A DNA stretch of 64,000 nt from Larix kaempferi (GCA_027924585.1 BSBM01000096.1:248001-312000), one strand, 5' to 3'. Positions 46,440 through 59,210 are shown, counted from the first letter of the stretch. The notes: generated by a model from the sequence alone, not told the origin. Program-made: numbers and translations.

Positions 46440-47560
46440 GTAGTGGGAGGTACAAAACCATGAAGAACTATAATATTATTTGTGCGATTTCATACTTTCC
46501 AATTATGGCCACCTTTGGTTTCATTAGCAATGAGGGTGGCAAGGACTTCTTCCTTCTTCTCCTGGAGAAACGTAGAGTGAACACAAAACTGAATGATCAG
46601 TCGCAAATCAACCTAAGGTTCATCATGTCTAGAGTCAAAAGTGTCAAGCGAGGGAAAACAAGGATGAATATGATGACCACCAGTCAGATTCGTGCAATGG
46701 AGGCAATAATTTTTTATAAGAATTACACCCACTCGACAGTAAGATAAGGATTGAGCGGCTAGAAGCTAGAATATAGGAGACAATTGTATTCCAGGAGGTG
46801 GAGGAATATCAAAAGCTAGCCAATTGGATTGAATATCCAGGGAACTCCAGAGCTCGGTAGGCCCTCTATGAGATCTCATTAATTACCTTCTAGATGGAGA
46901 AGGTACTATTTGGAATCATCCTTGAGAGACAAAATAGGGAAAGAGTTCAAATGGAAGAAGAATTGAGAATTCTGGAGGACCTGTAGGAAGATGCTCGAAG
47001 CCTGAATTTTTCCCTGACTCATTTCTGGAACAAGATGGGGATTGAATTCATTCCAAGGCTCCCTCCTTTGTTAGCTTGCATCACTGATGGGGAACCTAGG
47101 GAAATTGAATGGGGAAATGCTATGAGGGAATTGATTCAAAGGATATCGTTCCTCCATGAGGAAACAACCTCAAACCCCCTAGAGGACTAGATAGAAAACC
47201 CTCGGGATACCAAAATTCATTTCATGCTCTATGAGCAGTTGATGGTGTTACATTGGGTTACAAAGACACTGATGCATAGACTCTTAGGGGAGCACAACAA
47301 AGTCATGGAAGCAATTAGGTGGAAGATGGTTGAGTTAAATGACTAGTGCAAGATCTTTGCTATCATGGAAGGCAAGGTCGACATCATGGGAAAGAAGATG
47401 GAAGTGTAGAAGAACCAGGGCTCTTCGTTGGCCAGAGGCACGAAATAATCCCCTATAATAATTGATGACAACCTAGCCTAGATAGTGTGCTACCAAATCG
47501 ATGAGCAGTAGTCTTCCCAGGGTTTTTTGTTATTCTGCAGGCCTTGGTCTTTTTTTTATA
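46440..47560 (+). pseudogene. Decayed ORF downstream of the LINE RNase H, unidentified
   Basis: The frame around 46460-47520 has stretches without stops joined by many stops (for example EEYQKLANWIEYPGN, NFSLTHFWNKMGIEFIPRLP, MLYEQLMVLHWVTKTLMHRL). The regular helix-like, charged composition suggests a former coding region. I cannot assign a family. It may be a captured gene or a LINE tail. Confidence 0.4.
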
Positions 47561-48159
47561 CCTACAGCTAGTATCCCAAGTATAGGGTTAGTTTATTACT
47601 CTTATAAATGTTTCAATTTTAGATAATATGTCCATACTTTTGATAATTACATTAAGATTGCTATAAGCATCCTCATATCTCAAACACTATTTTATAGCCT
47701 GGTCTCTCCTAGAGCCTGGATGAATTTTGTAATGTTCATGAATATTGTACTCCGTTCCTTTGTTTATCATTAATAGAAGTTTTTCTCTCTTATTTACAAA
47801 AAAAATATTATTCCTTGATATACAAAAATAAAATAACCTATTGTTGGTTTTTATTTAAACAATTACTATACAACTATTTGAGACTCTTTGATGTTGATAT
47901 TGACTATCTATGAGACATTGTTTTTAAAAACTCCCTCACATTAATTGCAAATACAACAACTTATTCAATAATGTGGAATATCTATACACAAATTTCCCAA
48001 ACTCAATCAAGTTGAAAAGAGAGCATTTGAATCCCAAAAAAATTACTTGGAAGTGTTAGTTATTAATTAAAATCATTCAATCTATTATAAAATCAAGTTA
48101 TCAACCAAATGAAATCATTCACAGATTTAGGTCATCTGAATCCGATATAATATTACGGA

Positions 48160-48490
48160 ATACTATAAAATATGCAGCCACAACTTGAGTAAGAAACAAC
48201 AATATTGTTCACAATGAATCTCAACACTGCTTCTATTCCACAATAACACACACACATGCATGCGCACACACACACATGTATAGATGAAATTTCAGTCTCT
48301 GGAGTTGTAACCCCCTCAACTTCTATTCAAATATGCATGTCATATGGCTCTGATGTAATATTAAGGAATACAAAAAATATCCATTCACAACTTGAAAAAG
48401 CAAGAATGCATACAATGAATCTCAAATTACTTCTATTCCACACATGAACATATCTATACAAATACAACATATGAAAAAATATTCCTGGAG
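48160..48490. repeat. Diverged direct duplication with a CA microsatellite
   Basis: The caatgaatctcaa...cttctattccaca block occurs near 48219 and 48413. (CA)n lies at about 48246-48276. Confidence 0.7.
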
Positions 48491-48642
48491 TCAAACCATA
48501 AACCCCTAAACTTATATCCATGTCAGCATCACTTCCACTCTCAACATTATGCTCCATATGTTCCCTTTGCGCCTTAAATGTTGTAAAGCCCTTATCATTT
48601 AATTTAATCTTTTTCTTTTCCATGCCACCATTGGTGACAATG

Positions 48643-49261
48643 TGTGATGTCGCTTTCTAGGTGATCATTCAAGGGGGTTATTGGATAAAATTGTTATAAT
48701 ATTAAGGTGTCATTTAATTGAAAAATGTGATATTCCAGTGGATGGCTTTTGGTGACCCACGGTATTGAACATGGTATTGGGATCAAAAATGAAATAAAAG
48801 AGGAGGCACTCATCCTTTTGAGATATCTTGATTTGACATTGATTTCTTCTGACCATCTAGGGGTTATCCTAGAATTTTCGTTAGGGTTTGGAAAAACCCT
48901 TCCATTGTTGGTTTGGTTTTGGTGGTGCGACATATCCACTCTAGCTAGATAAGGAGGATCCATTCAAGATATTCACTAGAGCTTCATCGTTCGGTTTGGC
49001 ATCACTTCCAAGTTCTTGTTGGGTGTGTTTTGGTAGCTGCTATAGTAGCCATAGTTATTTGTATTGTCTATCATCTACTTTTCATAATAAAGGTGCCAAT
49101 AGTATCCTTCCCATTTTGGTGTATTCTTGAATGTTCCCGTTGTATTTGAAAAAATGTTGATGTGAATGCAAATTGCTTGTGAAAGTTATAAATCAATAGA
49201 AAATTGTTATATGTTTGACAAAAACATATAATTTGTGCCCATCCGGGTCAAGGACATTATA
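48643..49261 (+). repeat. 5' LTR of the second Gypsy element, about 619 bp
   Basis: From TGTGATGTCGC to GGACATTATA. It has about 33 extra bases relative to the 3' copy near 49205-49240, including TTATATGTTT...AAACATATAA, a 10-bp inverted pair. Confidence 0.85.
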
Positions 49262-49262
49262 A

Positions 49263-49274
49263 CGGTATTAGAGT
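49263..49274 (+). other. Decayed primer-binding site
   Basis: cggtattagagt just after the LTR resembles TGGTATCAGAGC with changes. The following ggttcaattccc looks like a tRNA B box but belongs to the usual post-site wording. Confidence 0.45.
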
Positions 49275-49299
49275 TGAGGTCTCAGGTTCAATTCCCCCG

Positions 49300-49463
49300 A
49301 GATATGTCAAACGGGGGCGTTGGATTATCGGTCGATAACTGCCTCACCTATGGGAATATAATGTGGAATAACCACCATCATATCATACCTTGTGCTTGGT
49401 TTCAAATCTTCACCAACATCTATAGGTTTTGGTGTAACGACAAGCCTTACATGGTATCAGAGC
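49300..49463 (+). repeat. LTR-end fragment with intact primer-binding-site motif
   Basis: cggtcgataactgcctcacc leads to ccttaca and then TGGTATCAGAGC at 49452-49463. This looks like the end of a different LTR plus its primer site, nested in or duplicated inside the element. Confidence 0.45.
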
Positions 49464-49469
49464 TAGAGA

Positions 49470-51366
49470 TATTGCCAGCTCGAGGGAATTTAATCACAAT
49501 TTCCATTGGCGATTTATCTCCGGTTGGTGGCATCTAGACTCGCTTGGATCCAATTACTTCTTTGCTCGTGGAGGTTGAGTTATACAAGATAAATTTCATC
49601 CCCTCAAGGATGAAATCAATTGAAGAAGAACCAAATCTATAGGGGAGGCGATTTCTAGTGAGAAAGGTCAAATCCTTTGAGGGGGTGCCGATCTCATGAG
49701 AGCTAGGGCCGAATTGAGGCTGAATTTCTATAGGGATGAAATTCAATGCTTGACCACTTTCATTGTAGGGTCTAAATTCCATAGAGAGAGAGAGAGATTT
49801 TAGGGCCAAGTTCCTATTCCCAGGGATAAATTCAATTGGATCATGGTAGTTGTAGCAAGCCGTGGGTATTTTGTGAAGGTCATGGAATATAGGAAATCAT
49901 GGGGGATAGCCTGAGATCCCAATCTCCCTCTTGGCAGATCCCTGGAAGCCGCGAAGGATGTCGGAGGGTCGGTCCCTTTGTTTTGACACCGTGGAGGCTG
50001 CGCGGGCTTTGGAGGAGGTTCGTGCAACCAAGGGGATCGAGATTCTCTTCAAGGGGCTGATCTGCACATATCTTGACAAGTCAAGCTTTGTGGGAGTATC
50101 ACGGGCTCTTTTTTCAGACATGATTCCCTTCCTTGTAGCACCATGAGTTTTGAAAGAGGGGCCACGAAGGTATTCGAGGGTCAAGTCTGCATTGCAGTAG
50201 GATGGGGTGTCTCCGTACGGGTCGTGAACCCTTTTGGGGGTGTTTCTATATGTGAGGAGGACGTATCAATTGTTTCTAAGGATTGATTTTGTAATGATCG
50301 AGTTGAAGGGATAAGTATGCAAGCCAAATTGTGGCCTTTGACAAGTGGATTAGGATCACTTTTACATCTTCATATTTGAGTGTTTACTATAGTTTTTGTC
50401 AAATATTGTGAAAGGCTAGTTTGTAGAAGATGACTGCTTTGTCTACTATGGAAGTCGAGTTCAATTATGAATAGAGGAATAAAGGTGGGGTGAGTTCTTT
50501 CATTGCTCATATCAGTTGTGTTTATGTGTGGATTTTTTCATCTCTAGGAGGGTGCATTTTCATATCTGAAGGAGGGTGCATCAGTTTATAGGTTTAATCT
50601 TCTCCAAATCTTAGTACCAAATATTTGTTTTGGGACATTTTCATCCTCTTCTCCCTCTGAGAGAGGGAAAATTTCACACATTTATTGTGGGTATACTCAG
50701 ACTTATTTCTTGGTTTCTATATTTCCATTTGGAGGGTGAGTTTATCTTTTTTGAGCTATTATCTAGCTAACTAATGACTATGCAGTGTTATTGGATGAGG
50801 TCTTTGCTATGGGAGGGCACATAAGAATTAATGTTCTTCATGTCCATATGTGAAGTAATTTAATAAAGGTTCATCCAAACACTTTCCCAAGTTGTTTAAG
50901 GTAGATTATATATTTTCTTGTAGTAGACTTACACTTGGAAAAGTCGAGAAGAGGAGACTATATTGTTGTTCCATCGTTGTTTGGTGAATCTGAGTTATTA
51001 TCTTCCACAACAACCACTACAGGAAGTAGAAGGGGTGTAGTTAGAACCATATTTGGGCATCTTATGAATGGCCACAAGCATAAGCACTCCCAGCATTGGA
51101 GACTCTATGAAATTTGAAGATATATGTCTATGAAATACCATAAAACTCAGGTAAGATACTTGCTTTATTTTGGAGAGTATACTCATTGTTGGAAGCGTTC
51201 CCTCACTACTGGTGGGTTACTATGGCAAGCAAAACATCATTCTACATGTATTAATGGTGGAAGTGTATTTCCTCTCAGTTGGGAAAGTGTTTGACCGAAG
51301 TATAGCACCCAACAAGTAAGCATACCCATAGTAAGGAAACTAGTACCCAAGTCTTTCCTATCCCGC
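49470..51366 (+). other. Leader and decayed internal region
   Basis: No reliable coding motif; an AGAGAGAGAGAG run lies near 49785-49797. Frames are short and broken. Confidence 0.4.
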
Positions 51367-51903
51367 ATGGAGGACAATGTGGCTATGGAGAGCAATCAAA
51401 ACAATGTAGAAAGGCGAGATAATGGGATTATAGATTGTATAAGGGAGTATATGACTCACAATGAGGCATTCCGCGTAGCCACGTCATTCAAGAAATTTTG
51501 CACCATCAAACATATAAGGTGGTATGGAACATACAAGTGCTACGATTGCAAAGAACCATGGAAGTAGGGCCACAAGTGCAAGGGAAAGGGTAAGGTGCAC
51601 TACATAGAGGTACTTCCGGACGATGAGGATAATGGTGAGGATGACACACTTAGCATACAAGGGGGTGAACCATTCAGGAGAAATCCACTGCACCTTGAGA
51701 CCAAAAGGGAGGAACCTCTCATGACGATTATGCATGAGGAGAATGCAAAGTTACAGATACTTGGGGAGAGTTTGAACACAGAGAGTTGTGACTATGCATG
51801 TGTTATGTGTTGTGGAGATCTTGAGACACTCCTTTTGGAGGAGCCACTAAATGCCCAAGGTTTATCTACGAAGGATTTAGATGAGTACATTCCATGTGGA
51901 TGA
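51367..51903 (+). pseudogene. Gypsy gag C-terminal part with zinc knuckle
   Basis: The frame 51367-51567 ends CYDCKEPWK, then a TAG, then GHKCKGKGKVHYIEV. Across the stop this is the zinc knuckle CX2CX7HXC. After it comes an acidic stretch (DDEDNGEDD) until the stop at 51901. The same frame shows further open stretches to about 52620 (for example FIEHIIELRLPKFEEWPFK) that I cannot assign. Confidence 0.65.
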
Positions 51904-52670
51904 GCCAACACGAGTGTGTATGCATCCATGGATTGGGTAGACAAGTATATGATAGAGTTAGAGTCACGCAAGGATACAGGTTCAACTTGCATCACTGGAG
52001 TGTTGGATGTAGTAGCACATCCAATGGAATGGGAAGTTACAATTGCATACAACAGTATATAAGAGGGTACACAGACACATGGTGGTGTACAATGGAGCGT
52101 CGAAGTGTTCCCTCCAGTGAAACCTCCTGATAAATTTATTGAGCATATCATTGAATTGAGGTTACCCAAGTTCGAGGAATGGCCTTTTAAGGTGTTTTCA
52201 TAGCTTATGATTGCTTGGATCATCAGGGACATTCTGATGGACTCTTGTGTTAGAAATTGGAAGTCCTACATTTATTTCACACCTTACATGATAGTGTGGG
52301 ACCCTGGTGACTATACCATTGATAGGCAGATTCAAGATAGCTCCTTCAGGCATGGAAGCTTGGAGTTCCATGAGAGGAGGATGTAGATGGGGCATGGTGG
52401 TTAGATAGTTATGAGCAAAGTGGTGCAACATCAGCATGGTGGTCTCTTTCTGAGATTTGATGGGGATCCCAGGATTTCAGTAGTAAAAATTTTAGTATCT
52501 TCCATAGAGGCGAGAGCCTATGGCAGTACCTTGTTGGATCACGTATTGAGTAGAGGATGCTTAACCTCTTCTTGGCTAGTTTGGGACCCCGGTATCATTT
52601 TGGTTCATTCGGAGGAGCAATAGGTTGTAGAGGCATTTCTTGAGGAAAGTTAATATTGGGAAGAGAAGAC

Positions 52671-53256
52671 TATGATGTCCCTTTCTAGGCGATCATTTTA
52701 GGGGGTTATTGGATAAAATTGTTATAATATTAAGGTGTCATTTAATTAAAAAAGGTGATATTCCAGTTGATAGTTTTTGGTGACCCATGGTATTGACCAT
52801 GGTATTGGGCTTGAAAAAGAAATAAAAGGGGAGGCACTCATCCTTTTGAGATATCTTGATTTGACATCGATTTCTTGTGACCGACTGGGGGTTGTCCTAT
52901 AGTTTTCGTGAGGGTTTGGAAAAACCATTCCATTGTTGGTTTGGTTTCAATGATGTGCCATATCCACCCTAGCAATAAGGAGGAAGATCCATTCAAGGTC
53001 TTCATTGGAGCTTCATCGTTCGGTTTGGAATCACTTCCTGGTTCTTGTTCGGTGTGTTTTGGTGGCTGCTATACCAACCATAGTTATTTCTATTGTCTAT
53101 CATCTAATTTTCATAATAAATGTGCCAATAGTATTCTTCCCATTTTGGTGTGTTCTTAAATGTTCCCAATTCGTTTGATAAAATGGTGACGTGAATGTAA
53201 ATTGCTTGTGAAAGTTATAAATCAATTGTAAAATTGTCTGGGTCAGGGACATTACA
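52671..53256 (+). repeat. 3' LTR of the second Gypsy element, about 586 bp
   Basis: From TATGATGTCCC (TG changed to TA) to GGACATTACA, followed by CAATG. Confidence 0.85.
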
Positions 53257-53261
53257 CAATG

Positions 53262-56200
53262 CCCAAATCATTCTACTAACATTGATGATCATATTTTCCT
53301 TTGAACCAACAACCCATTGTTGATTTTTATTTAAGCAATTTCTATATAATTATTTGAGATCAATTGATGTTCATCTTGGCTTCCACAATTGAACCACCAC
53401 TTTGTAAGACTCAATAGTAGCATTTGAATCTTGGAAAACATTTCCTTTTTCCCTTCCTAACCATATTGCACACTCTTCCTCAAGCGATTGCACTATAAGA
53501 ATTTGTCCCTCCACAATATCTTTTTTTTTGGAGAAAATGAATCTATGGGTTTGATACATAGGGCACCAACATAGCATTCCTCAATTGTGGGGACATTTTC
53601 TCTCAAATATGCTTCCATAACATCATGAGACTATTTTAGAGGAGCATTGTTTCCTAGTGTATTTCATCGTTATTGGCCAAGAATTAGATGAATACTACTC
53701 AATTCTCTGAAATGGAATGTCTAGAGATTTATAAATAGTATCCCAATAAATTATCTTTCGATACCAATATTGTTCCCCTCCATTCTCGAGCACATTCCTC
53801 CAAAATGAGACGTATATTTCTAATCCTTTTTTTTCATCCATCTCATAATGTTCCTTACTTGTAAAGTTAACAATTTGGGTTTCCCCTTTGGTAAGTTTGC
53901 TCTGCCATCAGGTAATAAATTCTAGATACGAATATGAGGACCACTTTTCATCTCATAGTGAGGCCTTATATTGCATAATTAGAACATCATCAATGAGCTA
54001 AAATTTTAAAAACTGACATATTTAAAAAAAACAAATTTGGAGCTCCCATCCAAAAGGTGTGGCTCTACAAAGCTTTTGCAGTAAAAAAATTCATCAATTA
54101 AAAATGGGACATATGAATTGTGATATTCACGTGTCCTATAAGTGTTCATCATCTTTGACAAAGAAAATATGTCCTTCCTCCTTAATTTTGTGGATAACCA
54201 CATGAAGGAATCTAACTTTAACAACACCAAACACTCCCCTTCTATTAACAAAGAAATAAATGAAAACACATATCATTTTTTGTTGTCACATACACAATTA
54301 TCCATTTCCAATAATAGTATTGGGATAATTTTCTATTTGGAATAGAAAAATTTGTATTATAAATACTTATTTTTTGTTCTTGCATAATGTTTTGTCTATA
54401 GACCAAACATTATTCATAGGATTCAGTTCCCAATAAAGATTCATGCAATGGGTGCTTTGATGTTTCCTTTTTATAAAGAAAATCTCATTTATGTACCATT
54501 GGTTCTTCAATATCTTTAAGGAATTTTTCTAATGAATTGATAATGAAATTTGATCCCATATCCAAAAAATAAAGACTAAAATGGCCAAATCCCCCAATCT
54601 TGTGTCTGCGTGTCATCATACCAGTCAACGTTATATGTAGATTCATTACATTACTAATAACATTTTTCCTTTTACAAATCCTTGGTATGGAAGTCTTCGA
54701 CTTATCCCCCTTGTCATACACAATGCTCAAATAATTGCTTGAACACTTATCTGAAGCTAATCTATGAGCATAGTACATATGAAAACAACCTGCATCATAA
54801 TGATTATGGGATGTATGAAAAGTATGTAGCCTTTCTACTTCATTTAGAATAGTTGTATCCCTAATCTTGTTCATGATTCAAATACATTCATTACATATTG
54901 CAAATAAATTGTTCTTGGTGATTGCAACATAGAGAAACCATATCCTGATTACTTTGTTAAAAGTGGATTGTGGCACTGGAGGAAGGCCAATATGTTAGAT
55001 ATCATCATTAACAATTTTATGCAACAATCCATGGTTCATATTTCATTGAAATAGTTTTAGAGTTTCCCTTGTTCCATCTTTATTTATTGCATGTGTTAGA
55101 CGTGGAGCTGCATTTTAAATTTGTTGCATAATCTTATTAACACTAGCCACTGTTGCAATAGCATTTGCCCTTTATTTATGCAATCCACTATTTCCATTGC
55201 TTTCCTTCAAATTACCATCTAGAAATTCTCTTTTATAATTGAAAAAAGTGCTTCTTTTTATTCTATAACATTTTCGCCATGCATTTTGACACACTTCTAA
55301 TGTATCAATTTTTTTGTAAAAAATGTTCTCTTTTTCATTTCTCAATGACAAGAAATAGGGGCATTAGATGTGACAGAATTCAATACAAAATATCTTTCTA
55401 AACTTTCATTTATTTCTCTAAATTTATTAATACATTTCATCATTGATTGTAATGGAAATTTTGAAATACACAATTTTGAACAACAATATTCCTTGTTTAT
55501 TTGCTAAAAAATTCACTTTCATTAATGGACTCAATAGATTTTGAACTCAACTTCCTTTTAGTAGGTGCAATTCCATTTTGACACTTTACATAATGTAATG
55601 GCCTTGTTGTTGCAAGTTTTCTACTGGCATATTCATCATTGTGAACATGTGGAAGTGCCATCTGCAAAGGACATGCTTCAAATGCCTCCTAAGCTGTCAT
55701 GTCATAAATTTTGCATTGGGTCACAGTGGCCTAATCCCATTGGCCATATTCATGAGAGTTTTTCAAATTGATGTTAAGGGTCAAATAATTGCCAAGGAGG
55801 AAAATTACTAGTTTCCTAGGTTGTGGGTGGAAGCATTGGGATTTGAAATAAGAAGGATAATAAATGATGTGTGGACATTAGAATAACATAAATATTTAAT
55901 AAAGGAGCTAAATAAATGTATACAAGGGAAAATCAAAGTGGCATCTCATCATGAAGACACATGGAGGAAGTGGGACCCACACAAGCTAGATTTTCTATGC
56001 CACATGGCATCCTCCTCTTGTCAATTCGAATCCATGAGAAGTCCAATGTTCTTGGGATGAGTTGGAAGTGAATAATACTTGGAATGATTCAATGAGGTCG
56101 AACTGTAGAGGAAGAGTAACTCCCATGGAAGAGGAAGAGTCAATTTGGAGCTAGTGGGACACTTGGGCTAGATTCCCTAGCTCTATGACAACAATGATGA

Positions 56201-57335
56201 AGATGCTATGTCACCTATGACACAAATCAGACCTAAAGGATGACACATGACATATATGACATGTCAGGGATAAAAAATAGCCTCCAAGAGGGCACTCAAC
56301 TGAGTTAGGGCAGCCAAAGAGACACCAATTCGAATTTGGAGAAGGAGAGGGCTAGAATTGGAAGGACAAGTGGCATACTTGGGAATCTCTTCCCAAATTG
56401 AGTTGGCATGAAGCTCTTGGAAGGAATTCGACCCATGGAAGACATTAGAAGTTTATAAAATTCATGAAAAAAGAATAATAGAAGCTTTTGATCCTTTTAG
56501 AATTTGCATTTTGCATTTGGGAGAGGAGAGCTAGTGGAGTGCTACTCTATCTGCCTTAGCACCAATTTCGGGGGTGAAAGATTCCAATCTTGGTTGGTAA
56601 TTGGAAATACCATTCAGACCTTTCATTTGGAGATTTAATGGAGTCTTTTGTTACAATTTGAAGCTACAGGGAAGATCATGGTCACATCTCTTTCAGCTTG
56701 CTTCTACAACCATTCTTCTATTTCTTGGCATATTCTTGCTCCTTGAGGATAGGCGCACTTGTTGAGGTGATGAACCATTTGGGATAGATATTGAGGCCCA
56801 ATATATTTTTATTCTGATATATATACTCTATATTTTCTATTCATGAGACTCTCAGGTCAAAATACTAAGTGGAGTTATGTAAAAAAATAAAAAATGCAAA
56901 AATGATGCCATTTCACCTAGATTTTGTTGTTGGAGTTTGAAGAGACACCATTTCCAGTTATATCAGTTATTATATATGATTTTATGGATGTATAGAATTT
57001 TATTAAAGTTATTAAGAAGTTCCATTGACAGAGCATAATCCCTTGGAACCTAAAATTCGAATTTCCTAAGTCATGGTGAAAATAACTAGCTTTTCCCCCT
57101 ATGTGAAATCTTGCATATAAACATCTGATTTAAAGGAGTTGAAGACGGCCATAAGAATTAATTAATGATACATTGGGGATATAATTAAAGCCACTTATCA
57201 GTACCATTCCTCTGTTAATAAATTTGGAAGGGTTTAACAACATATGGGAAGCCATCTTGTCCACTACCCTTGGGGGATTGGAAGCTCGAAATTGCTAGTA
57301 ACTTTCCCTACTTTGTCCAGATTGTAAATGAATGT
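53262..57335. other. AT-rich spacer with one coding-like ORF
   Basis: 53316-53390 is a diverged copy of 47836-47910, so the region around the second Gypsy element is itself repeated. I see no gene at 55560-57335. Confidence 0.45.
54485..54874 (-). pseudogene. Unidentified ORF, 129 codons, perhaps a transposase remnant
   Basis: Minus-strand ORF with SIVYDKGDKSKTSIPRICK and GGFGHFSLYFLDMGSNFII. The patterned, protein-like wording (FSLYFLDMGSNFIINSLEKFL) suggests a decayed gene more than chance. It reminds me of unclassified DDE-type transposases, but I cannot confirm this. The surrounding minus strand (53371-55500) has similar broken stretches. Confidence 0.3.
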
Positions 57336-57886
57336 TGTTAAAATTCAATATGCTAAGATAGAAAATAGCAGCATTACATTCCATTTCACAATAATAGCAT
57401 ATACAGGATCACTGAAGAAACAACAAGCACAGCATAAACACAAGAGACACAAATTTATCCTGGGAAACCCTCATGGGGTAGAAAACCCAGTAAAGCTTCC
57501 TCAATATACATGACCAGCAATATACAAAGATGCAAACCAAAGACATGATCTCCTCCTCCACCATAGCAGACCTCTCCTCCACAAGTGCGCCTCTCTCAAG
57601 TGAGTGAGTGTGTCAAATGAGGAACATACCTCCTCTATTTATACACTACACTGACATGTATTTTACACAAGTACATGTAGGCTCGTATTTAACCATTAGG
57701 TTAAATACCCTATTATAACTGACTGGGCCGACCCCCACATGGTGGGTCTAATAACCCTAGTTACCACAACCAATTCAGAGGAATAAACATCTCCGGATTC
57801 ATAGTATAATCACATCGGAGGTATGGAACATCTCCGGAATAAATAATATACAAATATAATATTCTTAGAAGTTACAATATTCAACA
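57336..57886 (-). repeat. 3' LTR of RLC-3, 551 bp
   Basis: From TGTTAAAATTCAATATGC to TATTCAACA. Its U5 side matches RLC-2, while the U3 side (accatgtgggggtcggccc on the minus strand) matches RLC-1. TATA box at 57636-57643 (minus). Confidence 0.93.
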
Positions 57887-57895
57887 CTCCCCCTT
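57887..57895 (-). other. Polypurine tract of RLC-3
   Basis: Minus strand AAGGGGGAG. Confidence 0.9.
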
Positions 57896-58019
57896 AACGA
57901 GAAGGATATTATAACAACATCCACAGGAGCAACGAGTCATACATCATACATGATACATCTATATATCATCGGAATCTTTCTTCAGTTCATCATCATCAGT
58001 AACTCAACTAGTTACTGGA

Positions 58020-58265
58020 ACATCGACATCACTCGATCATCAGCATCGATCATCAGCATCGTCATCACACGATCATCAACATTGCCATCACATGATCAAC
58101 ATCGTTATCACACGATCATCAGCATCGACATCACATGATCAACATGTCATCACATGATCATTAGCATCGTCATCACACGATCATCGGCATCGATCATCAG
58201 CATCGTCATCACACGATCATCAGCATCGCCATCACATGATCAACATCGTCATCACACGATCATAT
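58020..58265 (-). repeat. RLC-3 array: about 23-bp repeats
   Basis: cgatcatcagcatcgtcatc units with ATCAACAT variants. Counterpart of array 5 of RLC-1. Confidence 0.9.
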
Positions 58266-58460
58266 TACAGGATGATCAATCCTACTCTCTTTAGGACATA
58301 GGTCCATGGATGATACAATCCAGATCAAGTTCCAAGATGATCAATCCTTATCTCTTTAAGACAAGTCTCATGTCTAGGGATGATCTAATCCCAACCACAG
58401 TGCCAGTCCTTTTTCATACTAGATGTGACCTAGATCATATATAGGATTTACCGCCACAGG
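58266..58460 (-). repeat. RLC-3 array: degenerate GGATGATCAATCC units
   Basis: Few copies, similar to 34440-34620 in RLC-2; the hairpin core GGAT..ATCC is kept. Confidence 0.75.
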
Positions 58461-58461
58461 G

Positions 58462-58815
58462 TCAGTCCTCTTTCATACTGGATGTGTCATGTCTACAGAG
58501 CCAGCCTTGTTTCATGCTGGATGTATCACATCTACAGAGCCAGCCCTGTTTCATGCTGGATGTATCACATCTACAGAGCCAGCCATGTTTCATGTTGGAT
58601 GTATCACATCTACAGAGCCAGCCCTGTTTCATGCTGGATGTATCACATCTAAAGAGCCAACCCTGTTTCATGCTGGATGTATCACATCTATAGAGCCAAC
58701 CCTGTTTCATGCTGGATGTATCACATCTATAGAGCCAGCCCTGTTTCATACTGGATGTATCACATCTACAGAGCCAGCCCTGTTTCATGCTGGATGTAAC
58801 CTAGAACAATTCTAG
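58462..58815 (-). repeat. RLC-3 array: 39-bp repeat, about nine copies
   Basis: cagagccagccctgtttcat units, period 39. All frames on both strands stay open because 39 is a multiple of three (13-residue repeats). In the sense strand CCAGC..GCTGG can pair. This unit is not seen in RLC-1 or RLC-2. Confidence 0.93.
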
Positions 58816-58819
58816 GATT

Positions 58820-59210
58820 TGTCACGTACATTTTGAACCGAGGTCCAGGGACGATCCAGTCCTATCATGTACCTTTTGAACCGAAGTCCAGGGACGATCC
58901 AGTCCTATCATGTACCTTTTGAACCGAAGTCCAGGGACGATCCATTCCTATCATGTACCTTTTGAACCGAAGTCTAGGGACGATCCATTCCTATCATGTA
59001 CCTTTTGAACCGAAGTCCAGGGACGATCCAGTCCTATCATGTACCTTTTGAACCGAAGTTCAGGGACGATCCAGTCCTATCATGTACCTTTTGAACCGAA
59101 GTTCAGGGACGATCCAGTCCTATCATGTACCTTTTGAACCGAAGTTTAGGGACGATCCAGTCCTATCATGTACCTTTTGAACCGAAGTTCAGGGACGATC
59201 CAGTCCTATA
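58820..59210 (-). repeat. RLC-3 array: 43-bp repeat with UUCG loop, nine copies
   Basis: Sense strand unit: GGAC-TGGATC-GTCC followed by G(G/A)AC-TTCG-GTTC. Eight of nine copies keep TTCG; the first has CTCG. Confidence 0.93.

Larger units (their letters stand above)
44300..47808 (+). mobile_element. Second LINE, heavily decayed
   Basis: Contains an RT-downstream zinc-finger scrap (44315-44535), an RNase H domain (45502-46190) and a 3' end ATTAATAGAAGTTTTTCTC followed by an A run at 47800. That end resembles the 3' end of the LINE at 24810. AT-rich sequence at 44720-45480 interrupts it. Target duplication not found, so the 5' limit is approximate. Confidence 0.7.
48643..53256 (+). mobile_element. 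Second Gypsy-type LTR element, gag remnant only
   Basis: Two LTRs bracket 3.4 kb. A 5-bp target duplication CAATG is at 48638-48642 and 53257-53261. The LTRs are clearly diverged, so it is old. Inside, only a gag C-terminal part with a zinc knuckle is recognisable; no protease, RT or integrase motif was seen. Gypsy membership rests on the zinc-knuckle form and the LTR type. Confidence 0.8.

Noticed and set aside
49276-49300. tRNA-like B box (ggttcaattccc)
   Set aside because: No A box or cloverleaf; this wording is common just after the primer-binding site of plant LTR elements.
58462-58815. Repetitive ORFs on both strands
   Set aside because: A 39-bp tandem repeat keeps every frame open; no codon pattern favours one strand.
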